Source: Nocardiopsis algeriensis (GTDB lineage: Bacteria; Actinomycetota; Actinomycetes; Streptosporangiales; Streptosporangiaceae). Taken from it: a stretch of DNA of 64,000 bases. The stretch spans positions 378,369 through 442,368 of the forward strand of contig NZ_JACHJO010000001.1 of the NCBI RefSeq assembly GCF_014203695.1, read 5' to 3'. The notes under the pieces are model-generated. The model had not been told where the DNA came from. It ran no database searches and saw only the letters and a program-made list of their open reading frames with translations. This document shows, piece by piece, positions 18,836-26,956 of this stretch; position 1 is the first letter of the stretch, and each line of letters starts with the position of its first letter. A program made the translations under genes and the position numbers.

Positions 18836-20065
18836 TCAGTCGGCGGGAACGGTGACTTCCCCTTCCGAGGCCACGAGCACGCCGAGGAGCCCGAGGGCGT
18901 GCTCGGCCCTGCGTGCGGCCGTCTCCGGGTGGTCGGCGGCGGCGACGACGTGGCCGATCCGGTCCCGGAACGTGTGCGTGACCTCGACGCGGTCGCCCTC
19001 GCGGACGGTGACGGCCGCCCGGACCACACCGGGGGAGGTCCGGGCGCCGTCCCGGGACACGAGTGCGACCGTCCCGGAGCGCTCCGCGAACAGGAAGCGG
19101 ATGGCGGCGGCCCCTCCGCGCACGGGAGCCGTCGCGGGGGGTTCGCCGACGGCGCGGGCGACCGCCGCCGCCACCAGGTCGATCCCGGTGGCCGCCCGGA
19201 CCAGGGTGGGGATCATGCCGCCGGCCAGCCGGGGGTTGACCTCCACGATCCGGGGGCCCGCGGCGGTCAGGCGGAGTTCGACGTGGGCGGGCCCCCATCC
19301 CAGGCCCAGGGCGTGCAGGGCCTCCAAGGCGGTCTCCGCGACGGCCTGCTCCACTCCGGCGGGGAGCGGCGCGGGGTACTCGTGGCCGGTCTCCAGGAAG
19401 AGCGGGGGCGCGCCCAGGTGTTTGGCGGTGATGCCCACGACCCGGTCGTCGAAGGTCTCCACCGAATACTCGGGGCCGTCGAGGTACTCCTCGACGAGGG
19501 CGCGGCCCGGCTCCCCGCGCAGCAGGGGGGCGAGGGCGGCGGCGGTCTCCGCCGGGCCCGTGCAGGCGCGCACGCCGTCGGACCCGGAGCCGAGGACCGG
19601 TTTGACGACGACGGTGCCGCCCGCCTCGCGTGCCAGGGCGGCGCCCTCGGCGGCGCTGCGCACCTCGTGGAAGACCGGTCCGGGGACACCGGCCCGGGCG
19701 AGCGCCCGGCGCTGGGCGGCCTTGTCGCGGCAGCGGGACACGGCTTCGGCGTCGGGGGCGGGCAGACCGAGGGTCCGTGCGGCGGCCGCCGCGGTGGCGA
19801 CGTGGTACTCGGAGCTGGAGGTCACACCGGCGGCGCGGGCGCCGAGGGAGCGGCACTCGCGCAGCACCGCCTCGGGGTCGGCGGTGTCGATGACGCGCAC
19901 GGGCACCGCGTCCTCCCGGACGTAGGGGTAGCGGTCGGGGTCGCGGGTGAGGAGCAGGGGTTCGAGGCCCCGGGCGCGGGCCCGGTCGCAGAAGTCGCGG
20001 CCCGATCCGGTGGTGTTGCTCTCGACGAGGACCAGGCGGTCGGGGTTCGGCGGGGTGGCGGACAC
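18836..20065 (-). CDS. ATP-grasp carboxylate-amine ligase-like protein
   Basis: A 409-residue ATP-grasp enzyme. The N-terminal preATP-grasp half starts LVLVESNTTGSGRDF. The ATP-binding lid follows (VVVKPVLGSGSDGV) and then the metal-binding strand (PRIVEVNPRLAGGMIP) with the Glu and Asn ligands. It belongs with the L-amino-acid ligase/carnosine-synthase-like group that activates a carboxylate as acyl phosphate for attack by an amine. Substrates cannot be read from the sequence. GTG 20065 follows a perfect AGAAGGAGGG. It lies after the lyase gene, from which it is separated by 71 bases with a strong hairpin, and before the mutase pair. A role in linking or amidating a mutase-derived acid is a reasonable guess. 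Confidence 0.88.
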   Translation of the reverse strand: MSATPPNPDRLVLVESNTTGSGRDFCDRARARGLEPLLLTRDPDRYPYVREDAVPVRVIDTADPEAVLRECRSLGARAAGVTSSSEYHVATAAAAARTLGLPAPDAEAVSRCRDKAAQRRALARAGVPGPVFHEVRSAAEGAALAREAGGTVVVKPVLGSGSDGVRACTGPAETAAALAPLLRGEPGRALVEEYLDGPEYSVETFDDRVVGITAKHLGAPPLFLETGHEYPAPLPAGVEQAVAETALEALHALGLGWGPAHVELRLTAAGPRIVEVNPRLAGGMIPTLVRAATGIDLVAAAVARAVGEPPATAPVRGGAAAIRFLFAERSGTVALVSRDGARTSPGVVRAAVTVREGDRVEVTHTFRDRIGHVVAAADHPETAARRAEHALGLLGVLVASEGEVTVPAD

Positions 20066-20104
20066 GGGGTCCCTCCTTCTGTCGTGGTGTGCGCGGTGTG
20101 CGGT

Positions 20105-20134
20105 CCGGGCGGCGGGGCGGTCCCCGCCGTCCGG
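20105..20134 (-). terminator. Hairpin inside the tailoring operon
   Basis: CGGCGGGG (20110-20117) pairs with CCCCGCCG (20122-20129) around a 4-base loop, and the stem extends outward by about five more pairs including a G-T. It sits between the lyase stop and the ATP-grasp ribosome site, so it could attenuate the downstream genes or protect the transcript. Confidence 0.5.
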
Positions 20135-20136
20135 CC

Positions 20137-21618
20137 TCAAGGGGTCCTCGCCGGCTGCCGTCCGCCGGAGGCGACCGGGGCGGTGAGCTCGCGGACCGCC
20201 TCCTCCAGGCCGCGGCGGGCGCCGGCCAGGCGCTGCCGGGCCCGGGTGTGCCGCAGCGCGCGTGCGCGCAGCTCCCGGCGGGCCTGCTCGAAGAGGATGT
20301 CGAAGGCACCGGGTCCCCCTCCGGCCCCGGTGGCGCGGGCGGCCGCCTCCGGGGAGGTGAGGTGTGCGGGTACCGGCCGGCGGGTTCCTCCGACCGTGAC
20401 CGCGTCCAGCCCGGTGCGGCCTTCCTCCAGGGCCCTGCGCACCTCCTCGCCGACGGCGTGGTGGGCGGTGCGGAAGGCCACCCCCTCCCGTACGAGGTGG
20501 TTGGCCGCGGCGGTGGCCGTGGTGAAGCCCTCCTCCGCACGCCGGGCCATCCGCTCGGGCCTGGGCAGGGCGCCTCCCGCCAGGACCTGGGCCAGGAGCA
20601 CCGCCTCGTGCACGGCGTCGAGCCCGGGGCGGCAGGCGGCGACCGCCTCCGTCCCGACCTCGATGCAGTTGGTGAAGGGGGTGGACTTGACCATGGACGA
20701 GGCCGCCGTCCAGGCGCCGATGGCGGCTCCCGCCTTGGCCTTGAGGTGCTCCAGGAGGAAGGCGTTGCGTTTCTGGGGCATGGCCGAGCTTCCGCCGACC
20801 AGGTGGTCGGGCATGTGGACCAGGCCGAACTCGGCGGTGCTCCACAGCTGGAGGTCGGTGCCCAGGCGGCTGAGGGTGACCCCCGTCCCGGCGACCGCCG
20901 CGAGGATCCGGAGATGAGTGTCGCGGCTGGCCACGGCGTCGGTGGCGTGCCGCGCGGGTGCGGAGAAGCCGAGCAGCGCGGCTGTCGCCGCCGGGTCGAC
21001 GGGCAGGTCGGTGCCGGCGACCGCACCGGCACCGAGCGGGCACCGCTCCAGGCCCCGCGCCGCGTCGGCGACGGCGTCGGCGTCCCGGCCCAGGGCCTCG
21101 GCGATGCCGAGGAGGTAGTGCCCGTAGGTGACCGGCATCGCCGCCTGGAAGTGCGTGTAGACCGGCATCACGGTGTCGCGGTGGGCGCGGGCCCGCCCGA
21201 GCAGCACCGCGTGGAGGCGGAGCGCCTGCTCCAGGAAGTCGAGCGTCCAGGCGCGCAGGCGCATGGCGGCGGTGGTGGCGTTGAGGTCGTTGCGCGACCG
21301 GCCGGTGTGCAGGGCACCGCCGGTCTCGGGGCCGAGCAGCCGGCTCAGGTGCTCCTCGTAGGCGAGGTAGAGGCCGCGCGGCCGGGGGAGGTCCCGCACG
21401 CCGGCGAACCGCTCCTCGCGCAGGTGCACGACGGCTCGGGTGATCGCGGCGGCCCGGGCCCGGTCGAGGAGTCCCGTACGGGCCAGCATGACCAGGTGGG
21501 CGAGGTCGACCTCGGTGATGAGGGCCAGCTCGGCGCCGATGTCCTGGGAGGCGTCCTCGAAGAGCCGGCGTCGGGTCCCGGCCCGCAGCCCCCGGGTGAG
21601 GCGTCCTGTGGTGCTCAC
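20137..21618 (-). CDS. Argininosuccinate lyase superfamily enzyme
   Basis: A 493-residue member of the ASL/fumarase/aspartase family. It carries the ASL motif HTGRSRNDLNATT, the general acid/base region TPFTNCIEVGTEA, and the family signature GGSSAMPQKRN. These enzymes cleave C-N bonds by beta-elimination, releasing fumarate or a homologue. The C-terminal part (from about 420) is longer and more charged than in housekeeping ASL, and no argG is nearby, so this is probably a pathway enzyme rather than arginine biosynthesis. The GTG start at 21618 overlaps the regulator stop as GTGA. With the neighbouring mutase, its likely partner substrate is a (methyl)aspartyl adduct, but that is inference. 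Confident as to family, not reaction. Confidence 0.88.
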   Translation of the reverse strand: MSTTGRLTRGLRAGTRRRLFEDASQDIGAELALITEVDLAHLVMLARTGLLDRARAAAITRAVVHLREERFAGVRDLPRPRGLYLAYEEHLSRLLGPETGGALHTGRSRNDLNATTAAMRLRAWTLDFLEQALRLHAVLLGRARAHRDTVMPVYTHFQAAMPVTYGHYLLGIAEALGRDADAVADAARGLERCPLGAGAVAGTDLPVDPAATAALLGFSAPARHATDAVASRDTHLRILAAVAGTGVTLSRLGTDLQLWSTAEFGLVHMPDHLVGGSSAMPQKRNAFLLEHLKAKAGAAIGAWTAASSMVKSTPFTNCIEVGTEAVAACRPGLDAVHEAVLLAQVLAGGALPRPERMARRAEEGFTTATAAANHLVREGVAFRTAHHAVGEEVRRALEEGRTGLDAVTVGGTRRPVPAHLTSPEAAARATGAGGGPGAFDILFEQARRELRARALRHTRARQRLAGARRGLEEAVRELTAPVASGGRQPARTP

Positions 21619-22886
21619 GAGGCGATCTCCATCCTGTCGTCGGCAGTGTCGAGTTCCCTGACCAGCACGTCCGCCAGGCGCAAGGGGTGGAAGAGGGACT
21701 CCGCGGACCTGCGGTCGCGGAGCACCAGCCCCCGGGTCATCAGGCCGGCCAGGGCCCGGCCGCAGTCGGCCATGGAGATTCCGCGGGCCCCGGCCAGCGA
21801 GGCGGCGGTGGCTCCCCCGCCGGCGTCGCACAGCTCTCTCAGGAGGAGGTGCTGCTCCTCGGGGCAGTCGGCGATCGCCGAGGCGAGGGCCGTCCGGGTG
21901 TCGGCGCCCCGGGCTTCGGCACCGGCGTCGCCGAGGGGGGTGAGCAGGGGCAGCGGGTCCTCCTCCAGGAGGAAGAGGAGGGAGGCCGGGTCATAGACGG
22001 CGGACCAGGTGGCGACCGCGGCGAGGGCGCCGGGGAGCCGGTCGAGCAGGGCGCAGATCCGCTCGGCCCGGGCGTCGTCGACCTGCGCGAGGGGGTCGGC
22101 CCGGTGGAGGTGGTGGCGCAGGATCTCGGAGGCGTCGCCGGCGCCGGGGGGTTCGAGGAGGAAGACCTGCTCGTCCACCGTCCCGTACGGGCAGCGCGCG
22201 GTGGTCAGCACACGCAGGCGGGGGTGGGCCTCCAGGAGGGCCTCCACCGGTCCGGGGTCCGGTCGCGCGGTCCCGGGTCCGTCCAGAACGAGCAGGGCGG
22301 CCTCCTCGCCGACGGACGCGGCCACCGGGTCGGGCGCCTCCTGCCCGTGCCCCTCCTCCCCGGGGGCGCCGGGGGGCTGCCCCTGGCTCCCGGGGGCGCG
22401 GAGGAGGTCGGCGGAGGACCAGACGACGCGGAGGCCGAGGTCGCGCTGGAGGCGGGCGGAGGCTTCGAGTGCGAAGCGGGTCTTGCCCGCCCCGGGTGCC
22501 CCGACGACGGAGAAGAGGCGGTCCTCGGACGCGGAGATCCGGGAGGTGAGGAAGTGGAGCTCGTCCTGCCTGCCCACGAAGGGGGTCCGGGCGGCGGGCG
22601 GGGCGCCGGCGGATCCCGGGGCCCCGGCGCGCAGCCGGTTGCGTCCCGGTCCCCGGCCGGCCGCGGCCCTCAGGTCCTCGCGGTCCCGGTCGCCGAGACG
22701 GAGCCCGTCGGCCAGCAGCCGCACGGTGTCCCGGCGCGGGTTGCGGGCCCGGCCGTGCTCCAGGTCCCTGATGGCGCGGACGCTGATGGTGGAGAAGTCG
22801 GCCAGCTCCTGTTGGGTCATCTCACGGCGGAGGCGGTATCTGCGGAGGAGGTGTCCGAAGGAGTGCTGTTCTTCCCGGAGTTCCAT
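21615..22886 (-). CDS. XRE-family regulator with AAA/STAND ATPase domain
   Basis: A 423-residue protein. The N-terminal helix-turn-helix (about 8-65: RYRLRREMTQQELADFS, VRAIRDLEHGRARNPRRDT) is followed by an NB-ARC-like ATPase with FVGRQDELHFL, P-loop GAPGAGKTRFA near 129 and a Walker-B-like ALLVLDGP. The C-terminal half is short and alpha-helical, without a full TPR array, so it is smaller than typical STAND regulators. It is the first gene of the tailoring operon (GTGA overlap with the lyase), so it probably controls its own operon. It diverges from the small-peptide gene across 213 bases that hold a heptamer repeat. Target and ligand unknown. Confidence 0.85.
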   Translation of the reverse strand: MELREEQHSFGHLLRRYRLRREMTQQELADFSTISVRAIRDLEHGRARNPRRDTVRLLADGLRLGDRDREDLRAAAGRGPGRNRLRAGAPGSAGAPPAARTPFVGRQDELHFLTSRISASEDRLFSVVGAPGAGKTRFALEASARLQRDLGLRVVWSSADLLRAPGSQGQPPGAPGEEGHGQEAPDPVAASVGEEAALLVLDGPGTARPDPGPVEALLEAHPRLRVLTTARCPYGTVDEQVFLLEPPGAGDASEILRHHLHRADPLAQVDDARAERICALLDRLPGALAAVATWSAVYDPASLLFLLEEDPLPLLTPLGDAGAEARGADTRTALASAIADCPEEQHLLLRELCDAGGGATAASLAGARGISMADCGRALAGLMTRGLVLRDRRSAESLFHPLRLADVLVRELDTADDRMEIAS

Positions 22887-23011
22887 GTTCCACGACGACC
22901 TTTCCAGAAGCGTTCGCTGGGACGTGGAACCACCGTCGGGGAGAGGCCTATCACGGCCCTGTCCTCGCGGTTACCGGTGCTCGGGATGAGGGGAGAGGCG
23001 CAGGTCGGGTC

Positions 23012-23029
23012 GGGGATAGCGCGGGGATA
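23012..23029. promoter_or_regulatory. Possible SARP operator: GGGGATA direct repeat, 11-bp period
   Basis: GGGGATA occurs at 23012-23018 and again at 23023-23029, exactly 11 bases apart, in the divergent region between the XRE regulator and the secreted peptide. SARP proteins bind heptamer direct repeats with this period, and a SARP gene is next door. No matching -10 at the expected 8-base distance is obvious, so this is tentative. Confidence 0.35.
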
Positions 23030-23099
23030 GGGGCGGAACAGGACGGATTTCTACGGTAGGGACACGCCTCGAGGAGAGGCCCCGGAGAAAGGAACCCCC

Positions 23100-23252
23100 A
23101 TGCGAGTCCGCACCCTGGTCCTCACCGTCGTGACCGCCCTGAGCCTCGGCCCGCTGCTGGCCTCCCCCGCCCTGGCCGACGACGGCTCCGAGACGCCGCC
23201 TCCCCCCTGCCAGACGGTCACCTGCCCCGACAGCGGCAACTGGCCCAAGTAG
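23100..23252 (+). CDS. Small secreted peptide (50 aa)
   Basis: A 50-codon gene on the strand opposite to the cluster. It has ATG 23100 with GAGAAAGGA upstream and a typical signal peptide: MRVR, a hydrophobic core TLVLTVVTALSLGPLL, and cleavage after ASPALA. The mature part would be about 24 residues, DDGSETPPPPCQTVTC then PDSGNWPK, with two cysteines five residues apart that could form a disulfide. It lies between the XRE and SARP regulators and ends 15 bases before the convergent SARP stop. No RiPP enzyme is present. A signalling or regulator-associated peptide is the attractive idea but is unproven. I do not recognise a family with confidence. Confidence 0.72.
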   Translation: MRVRTLVLTVVTALSLGPLLASPALADDGSETPPPPCQTVTCPDSGNWPK

Positions 23253-23267
23253 GCCGCCCCGCCGGGG

Positions 23268-26246
23268 TCAGCTCCCCGGTGCCCCCGGTGTCCCGGCCGC
23301 GGTGACGACGGAGTCGGCGAGACCGGCGATCCCCTCCAGAGCGGCCCGCACCTCGGCTGCGCCCTCCCGGTCGCCCAGCCTTTCCCACAGGGCGATCGAC
23401 TGCTCCATCGACGCACGGGCCGGCCCCACGTCCCCCATCGCCGCCTGGGCCCGGCCCAGACCGAAGCGCAGGAGCGCCTCTCCGACGGGGTCCCCCGGAT
23501 GGGCGATCCGGTCCAGGGCGTCGAGGAAGTGCGCGCGGGCGTCCGCGTGGGCGGCGCGCGCCATGTCGTGCAGCGCTCTCTGGTAGAGGACCTGCGCCTG
23601 TGCGCGCGGGTCACCCGTCTCCCGCGTGCAGCCCAGGGCCCGTTCCAGGAGGGCGTCCGCCCTCTCGTGCTCCCCCTGGTCCACGGCGATGCGCCCGAGC
23701 ACGATCAGCGGCCGCCAGGCGGCCCCGCTCTCCCCGACCGCCGCGAAGTCGTCCAGGGCCGCCTCGCCCAGCTTCTGCGCGCCGCTCCGGTCCCCGCGTC
23801 CCAGGGCGGAGTCGGCCATCCAGGACCGGCACAGCCCCTGGCCGAACCGGTCCCCGAGTTCGGTGAAGCCGGCGAACGACGCGGAGAGCGCCTCGTCGGC
23901 CTCCTCCGTCCGGCGGTCGTTGCTCATCAGCAGGCACGCGGCGAAGTCCATGGCGGCGACCCCTCGGCGGTTGCCGGCCGCGCGGACCGCCTCGGAGACG
24001 ACCTGCAGGACCTCGCCGAACTCGTCGAAGTAGCCGCGCCTCTCCGCGTAGACGCAGAATTGCGAGGCGAGTTCCCAGCACTGCTCGTCGAACCCCAGCC
24101 GGGCCGCCTGGGTGATGGCCGCCAGGAGGTTGGGGAGCTCCCGGTCGATCCACTGGTGGGGGTCGGACAGCAGGCGGTCCGTGTAGGCGGCGGGGGGACG
24201 CCAGCGCTCACCCTGCCCCCGCACGCGCAGGAGGTTGGTGCCGAGGATCCGGCGGTTGGCCTCCTCCAGGAGGAAGAGCCATCCGCCGATCAGGCGCCGG
24301 GTCTCCTCCGGTCCCGGCAGGCCCTGGGCCCGGCCCTTCTCCCGGGAGTACCCGCGCACCAGGTCGTGGAAGCGGTAGACCGGTTCTCCGGCGGCGTCGA
24401 TGCCGGTGACGTCGAGCATGTGCGCGTCCACGAGCGGTTCGGCCAGGTCCGAGGGGAAGGGCCGGAGGTCGTCCAGCAGGGCGCCCGCCGCCCACGCCGG
24501 GATGGTCGGCCCCTCCGCGGCGCCGAGGAGGCCGAAGGTCCGGGCCGCTTCCGCCCCGAGGCCGTCGTAGGTGAGGGAGAGGCTGGCCCTGACGGTCATG
24601 TCGCCGTGCGCCAGCTCGTCGAGGCGGTTCCTCTCGTCGGCCAGGCGCGTCACCATCGCGGCCAGGCTCCAGTGCGGTCGTGCCGCCAGCCGCGCCGCCA
24701 CGATGCGCAGGGCCAGCGGCAGCCGTCCGACGGTGCGGACCAGGGCCCGGGCGGCCTCGGGCTCCCGCCGGACCCGGTCGGGTCCGACGACCTGTTCGAG
24801 CAGGGCCAGGGCCACCGGTTCGTCGAGGATGCCGAGTTCGACGCGGCGCGCGCCGGGAAGCCCGGTGAGCTGTGCGCGCGAGGTGACGAGCACCCCGCAC
24901 GCGCCGCTGCCCGGGACGAGCGGCGCCACCTGGGCCTCCGCGGCGGCGTCGTCCAGCACGACGAGCAGCCGGCGGGAGGCGACGATGCCGCGGTACATGG
25001 CGGCCCGCTCGTCGAGGTCGTCGGGCACCGCTTGGCCGGGCACGCCGAGCGCCCGCAGGAACCTGCCGAGCACGTTCGCGGCGTTCAGCGGCGACTCGTG
25101 GCTGCCCCGCAGGTCGCAGTAGAGCTGGCCGTCGGGGAAGTGCTCCTCGGCGAGGCGGTGGGCGATGTGGACGGCGGTGGCGCTCTTGCCGACGCCGGGC
25201 CGGCCCAGGAGCACGGCGATACCGACCTTCTCGGGGTCTCCGAGGAGAATCTCGGTGGCAGCGGAGACGGCCTCGGGCCGGCCGACGAAGTCGGCGGCCG
25301 CGGTCGGCAGCTGGAACGGGGCTGCGGAGGTCGTGTCCGGGGTCCGGGGGGCGCCGGTGCCGGCGCGGGCGTCCGGGGTCCCGGTGCCGGGCCCCGGTTC
25401 GGGGGTGTACCGGACGGGGAGGTCGAGTGCCGGGTCGGAGCCGAGGATCGCCGCCTCCAGGGACCTCAGCTCTCCCCCGGGTTCCAGGCCCAGCTCGTCG
25501 ACGTACAGCTCGCGGCCGGACCGGTACACCTGGAGGGCGTCGGCCTGGCGGCCGGAGCGGTACAGGGCGAGCATGAGCTGGGCCCGCAGCCGCTCCCGCA
25601 GCGGGTACCGGTCCACGAGCTCGGCGAGCTCGCCGAGGAGGCGCGCGTGCCGGCCCAGGCGCAGGTCGATGTCCATGTAGGCCTCGACAGCGGCGACGCG
25701 GTCCTCGTCGAGCAGGACGGCCTTGTTGCGGAGGATCTCCCCGTCGAGCCCCGAGAGCGCGGGGCCCCTCCAATACTCCACGGCCTCCCGGAGGCAGGCC
25801 GAGGCGTCCTCCTCTCGGCCCTCCTTGAGGAGGATCTCCGCGTCGCGCACGGCGACCCGGAACAGGTGGACGTCGACGCTGCCGGGGTCGGCGCGCAGGA
25901 GGTAGCCGGGGGGCCGGGTATCGATGGTGGTCCCCAGCGGGGACAGCAGGCGGCGCAGCCGGGACACGCAGATCTGCACCTGTGTACGGGCCGTCTCGGG
26001 AGGATCCTGGGCCCAGATGACGTCCACCAGGTGGTCCGTGGAGACGACCCGGCCGAGTTCCAGCAGCAGGGAGGCGAGCACCGCCTGCTGGCGTCCGGGA
26101 GGTATGCGTACGGGCCCTTCCGGACCTTCGACCTCCGGTGAACCGAGAAGGCGGAAGAACGGCCGGGGCGTATGACTGACGGTGGTTGTTTCGGTGCTTA
26201 TGGTGATGCCCCATTTCCGTCGGCACTGCGGACATAACCCCGGCAC
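23268..26246 (-). CDS. SARP-family (AfsR-like) transcriptional activator
   Basis: A 992-residue AfsR-type regulator. An OmpR-like winged helix (about 30-125: FRLLGSPEVEGPEGPV, RTQVQICVSRLRRLL) is followed by the BTAD helical domain (to about 275, ending ELGLEPGGELRSLEAAIL). Then comes an NB-ARC ATPase (GRPGVGKSATA near 349; RLLVVLDDAAAE) and a TPR-rich C-terminus from about 640. It likely activates the cluster. GTG 26246 is the only possible start, because a TGA lies just upstream and no other in-frame start precedes the core domain. There is no ribosome site, but TATAAG stands 7 bases before the GTG, fitting a leaderless transcript. Codon 4 is TTA, the rare codon read by the bldA tRNA, so expression may be developmentally timed. 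Confidence 0.93.
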   Translation of the reverse strand: MPGLCPQCRRKWGITISTETTTVSHTPRPFFRLLGSPEVEGPEGPVRIPPGRQQAVLASLLLELGRVVSTDHLVDVIWAQDPPETARTQVQICVSRLRRLLSPLGTTIDTRPPGYLLRADPGSVDVHLFRVAVRDAEILLKEGREEDASACLREAVEYWRGPALSGLDGEILRNKAVLLDEDRVAAVEAYMDIDLRLGRHARLLGELAELVDRYPLRERLRAQLMLALYRSGRQADALQVYRSGRELYVDELGLEPGGELRSLEAAILGSDPALDLPVRYTPEPGPGTGTPDARAGTGAPRTPDTTSAAPFQLPTAAADFVGRPEAVSAATEILLGDPEKVGIAVLLGRPGVGKSATAVHIAHRLAEEHFPDGQLYCDLRGSHESPLNAANVLGRFLRALGVPGQAVPDDLDERAAMYRGIVASRRLLVVLDDAAAEAQVAPLVPGSGACGVLVTSRAQLTGLPGARRVELGILDEPVALALLEQVVGPDRVRREPEAARALVRTVGRLPLALRIVAARLAARPHWSLAAMVTRLADERNRLDELAHGDMTVRASLSLTYDGLGAEAARTFGLLGAAEGPTIPAWAAGALLDDLRPFPSDLAEPLVDAHMLDVTGIDAAGEPVYRFHDLVRGYSREKGRAQGLPGPEETRRLIGGWLFLLEEANRRILGTNLLRVRGQGERWRPPAAYTDRLLSDPHQWIDRELPNLLAAITQAARLGFDEQCWELASQFCVYAERRGYFDEFGEVLQVVSEAVRAAGNRRGVAAMDFAACLLMSNDRRTEEADEALSASFAGFTELGDRFGQGLCRSWMADSALGRGDRSGAQKLGEAALDDFAAVGESGAAWRPLIVLGRIAVDQGEHERADALLERALGCTRETGDPRAQAQVLYQRALHDMARAAHADARAHFLDALDRIAHPGDPVGEALLRFGLGRAQAAMGDVGPARASMEQSIALWERLGDREGAAEVRAALEGIAGLADSVVTAAGTPGAPGS

Positions 26247-26259
26247 ACTCGGACTTATA
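26247..26259 (-). promoter_or_regulatory. Likely leaderless promoter of the SARP gene
   Basis: On the minus strand TATAAG (26259-26254) is followed by seven bases and then the GTG at 26246. No Shine-Dalgarno sequence is present. The surrounding 90 bases are AT-rich, unlike the neighbourhood. A good -35 is not visible. Confidence 0.45.
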
Positions 26260-26383
26260 TCACATCAAATAGGGAAAATGGGAAGCACCAATTGACTTTT
26301 TATCGAAAAGGAAGATAGCGCCGCGATAGCAGGCGGATTGCCCTCCGGCCCACCCTGGGAACGCCCGACCCCAGGAGGTTTCC

Positions 26384-26788
26384 ATGCGTTCCCAGGCCAG
26401 AGCCCCGGACATCACCGCAGGTGACGTCGCCGCCACCATCGGCGCGGAGCACGTGAGGCTCTCGTACCACTATCTGGACCAGGCCGACATGGAGGGCTAC
26501 ATGTCGCTGCTCGACCCGGAGGCACGCCTGCACCACCCCGGCCACCCGGTCTCGCGCGGCCCGGACGAGGCCGCAGCGGCAATGGAGTCGCTGGCCTACA
26601 CGCGCGGCCGCCACCGCATATTCAAGACGGTTTCCGAAGGGGACACCGTGGCGGCGATCGGCAGGTTCACCGGGCGCGCGGCACCGTTCGGAAACACGTA
26701 CGAAACGGAATTCGTCGACGTGTTCACGCTGTCCGGCCACGGGCTTTTGCTGTCCTGCCGGAGGTTTTGCTGGAACGGCCGCAACTGA
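26384..26788 (+). CDS. SnoaL-like/NTF2-fold protein
   Basis: A 134-residue single-domain protein of the NTF2/SnoaL superfamily: an N-terminal helix with HVRLSYHYLDQADMEGYMSL, LLDPEARLHHPGHPVSRG, then strands ending TEFVDVFTLSGHGLLLSCRRF. This resembles polyketide-cyclase-like and limonene-epoxide-hydrolase-like proteins, but no active site can be assigned. A perfect CCAGGAGG site precedes ATG 26384. It diverges from the SARP regulator across a 137-base AT-rich region, so it may be the last gene of the cluster on this side, or independent. TTGACT at 26292-26297 could be its -35, though the -10 is poor. Confidence 0.75.
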   Translation: MRSQARAPDITAGDVAATIGAEHVRLSYHYLDQADMEGYMSLLDPEARLHHPGHPVSRGPDEAAAAMESLAYTRGRHRIFKTVSEGDTVAAIGRFTGRAAPFGNTYETEFVDVFTLSGHGLLLSCRRFCWNGRN

Positions 26789-26956
26789 GGACCGCCGTGG
26801 CGAGAAAAGGAGCGGAGTGTCCGGTTCCGGCCAATTCTGGGGCTTCCCTCCTGTCTTGAACTGGGGCGTTCGGTAGAGTTCCGGGCACGGTCCCCGTCCT
26901 GACGGCAGCCTCCGGGCACCGCCGGGGGCCCGGTGGACGCAAGGGGTGTGGCTCGC

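Noticed and set aside
17010-21032. A 1340-codon minus-strand frame through the mutase, ligase and lyase genes
   Set aside because: Only its last part matches a family (mutase E). The rest is Arg/Pro-rich and overlaps clear genes in other frames with good ribosome sites.
23100-23252. Small secreted peptide as a RiPP precursor
   Set aside because: It has a Sec-type signal peptide and no modifying enzyme nearby, so signalling or structural roles are more likely.
23499-26141. 880-codon plus-strand frame opposite the SARP gene
   Set aside because: Antisense artefact of the SARP gene; low complexity and no domain.
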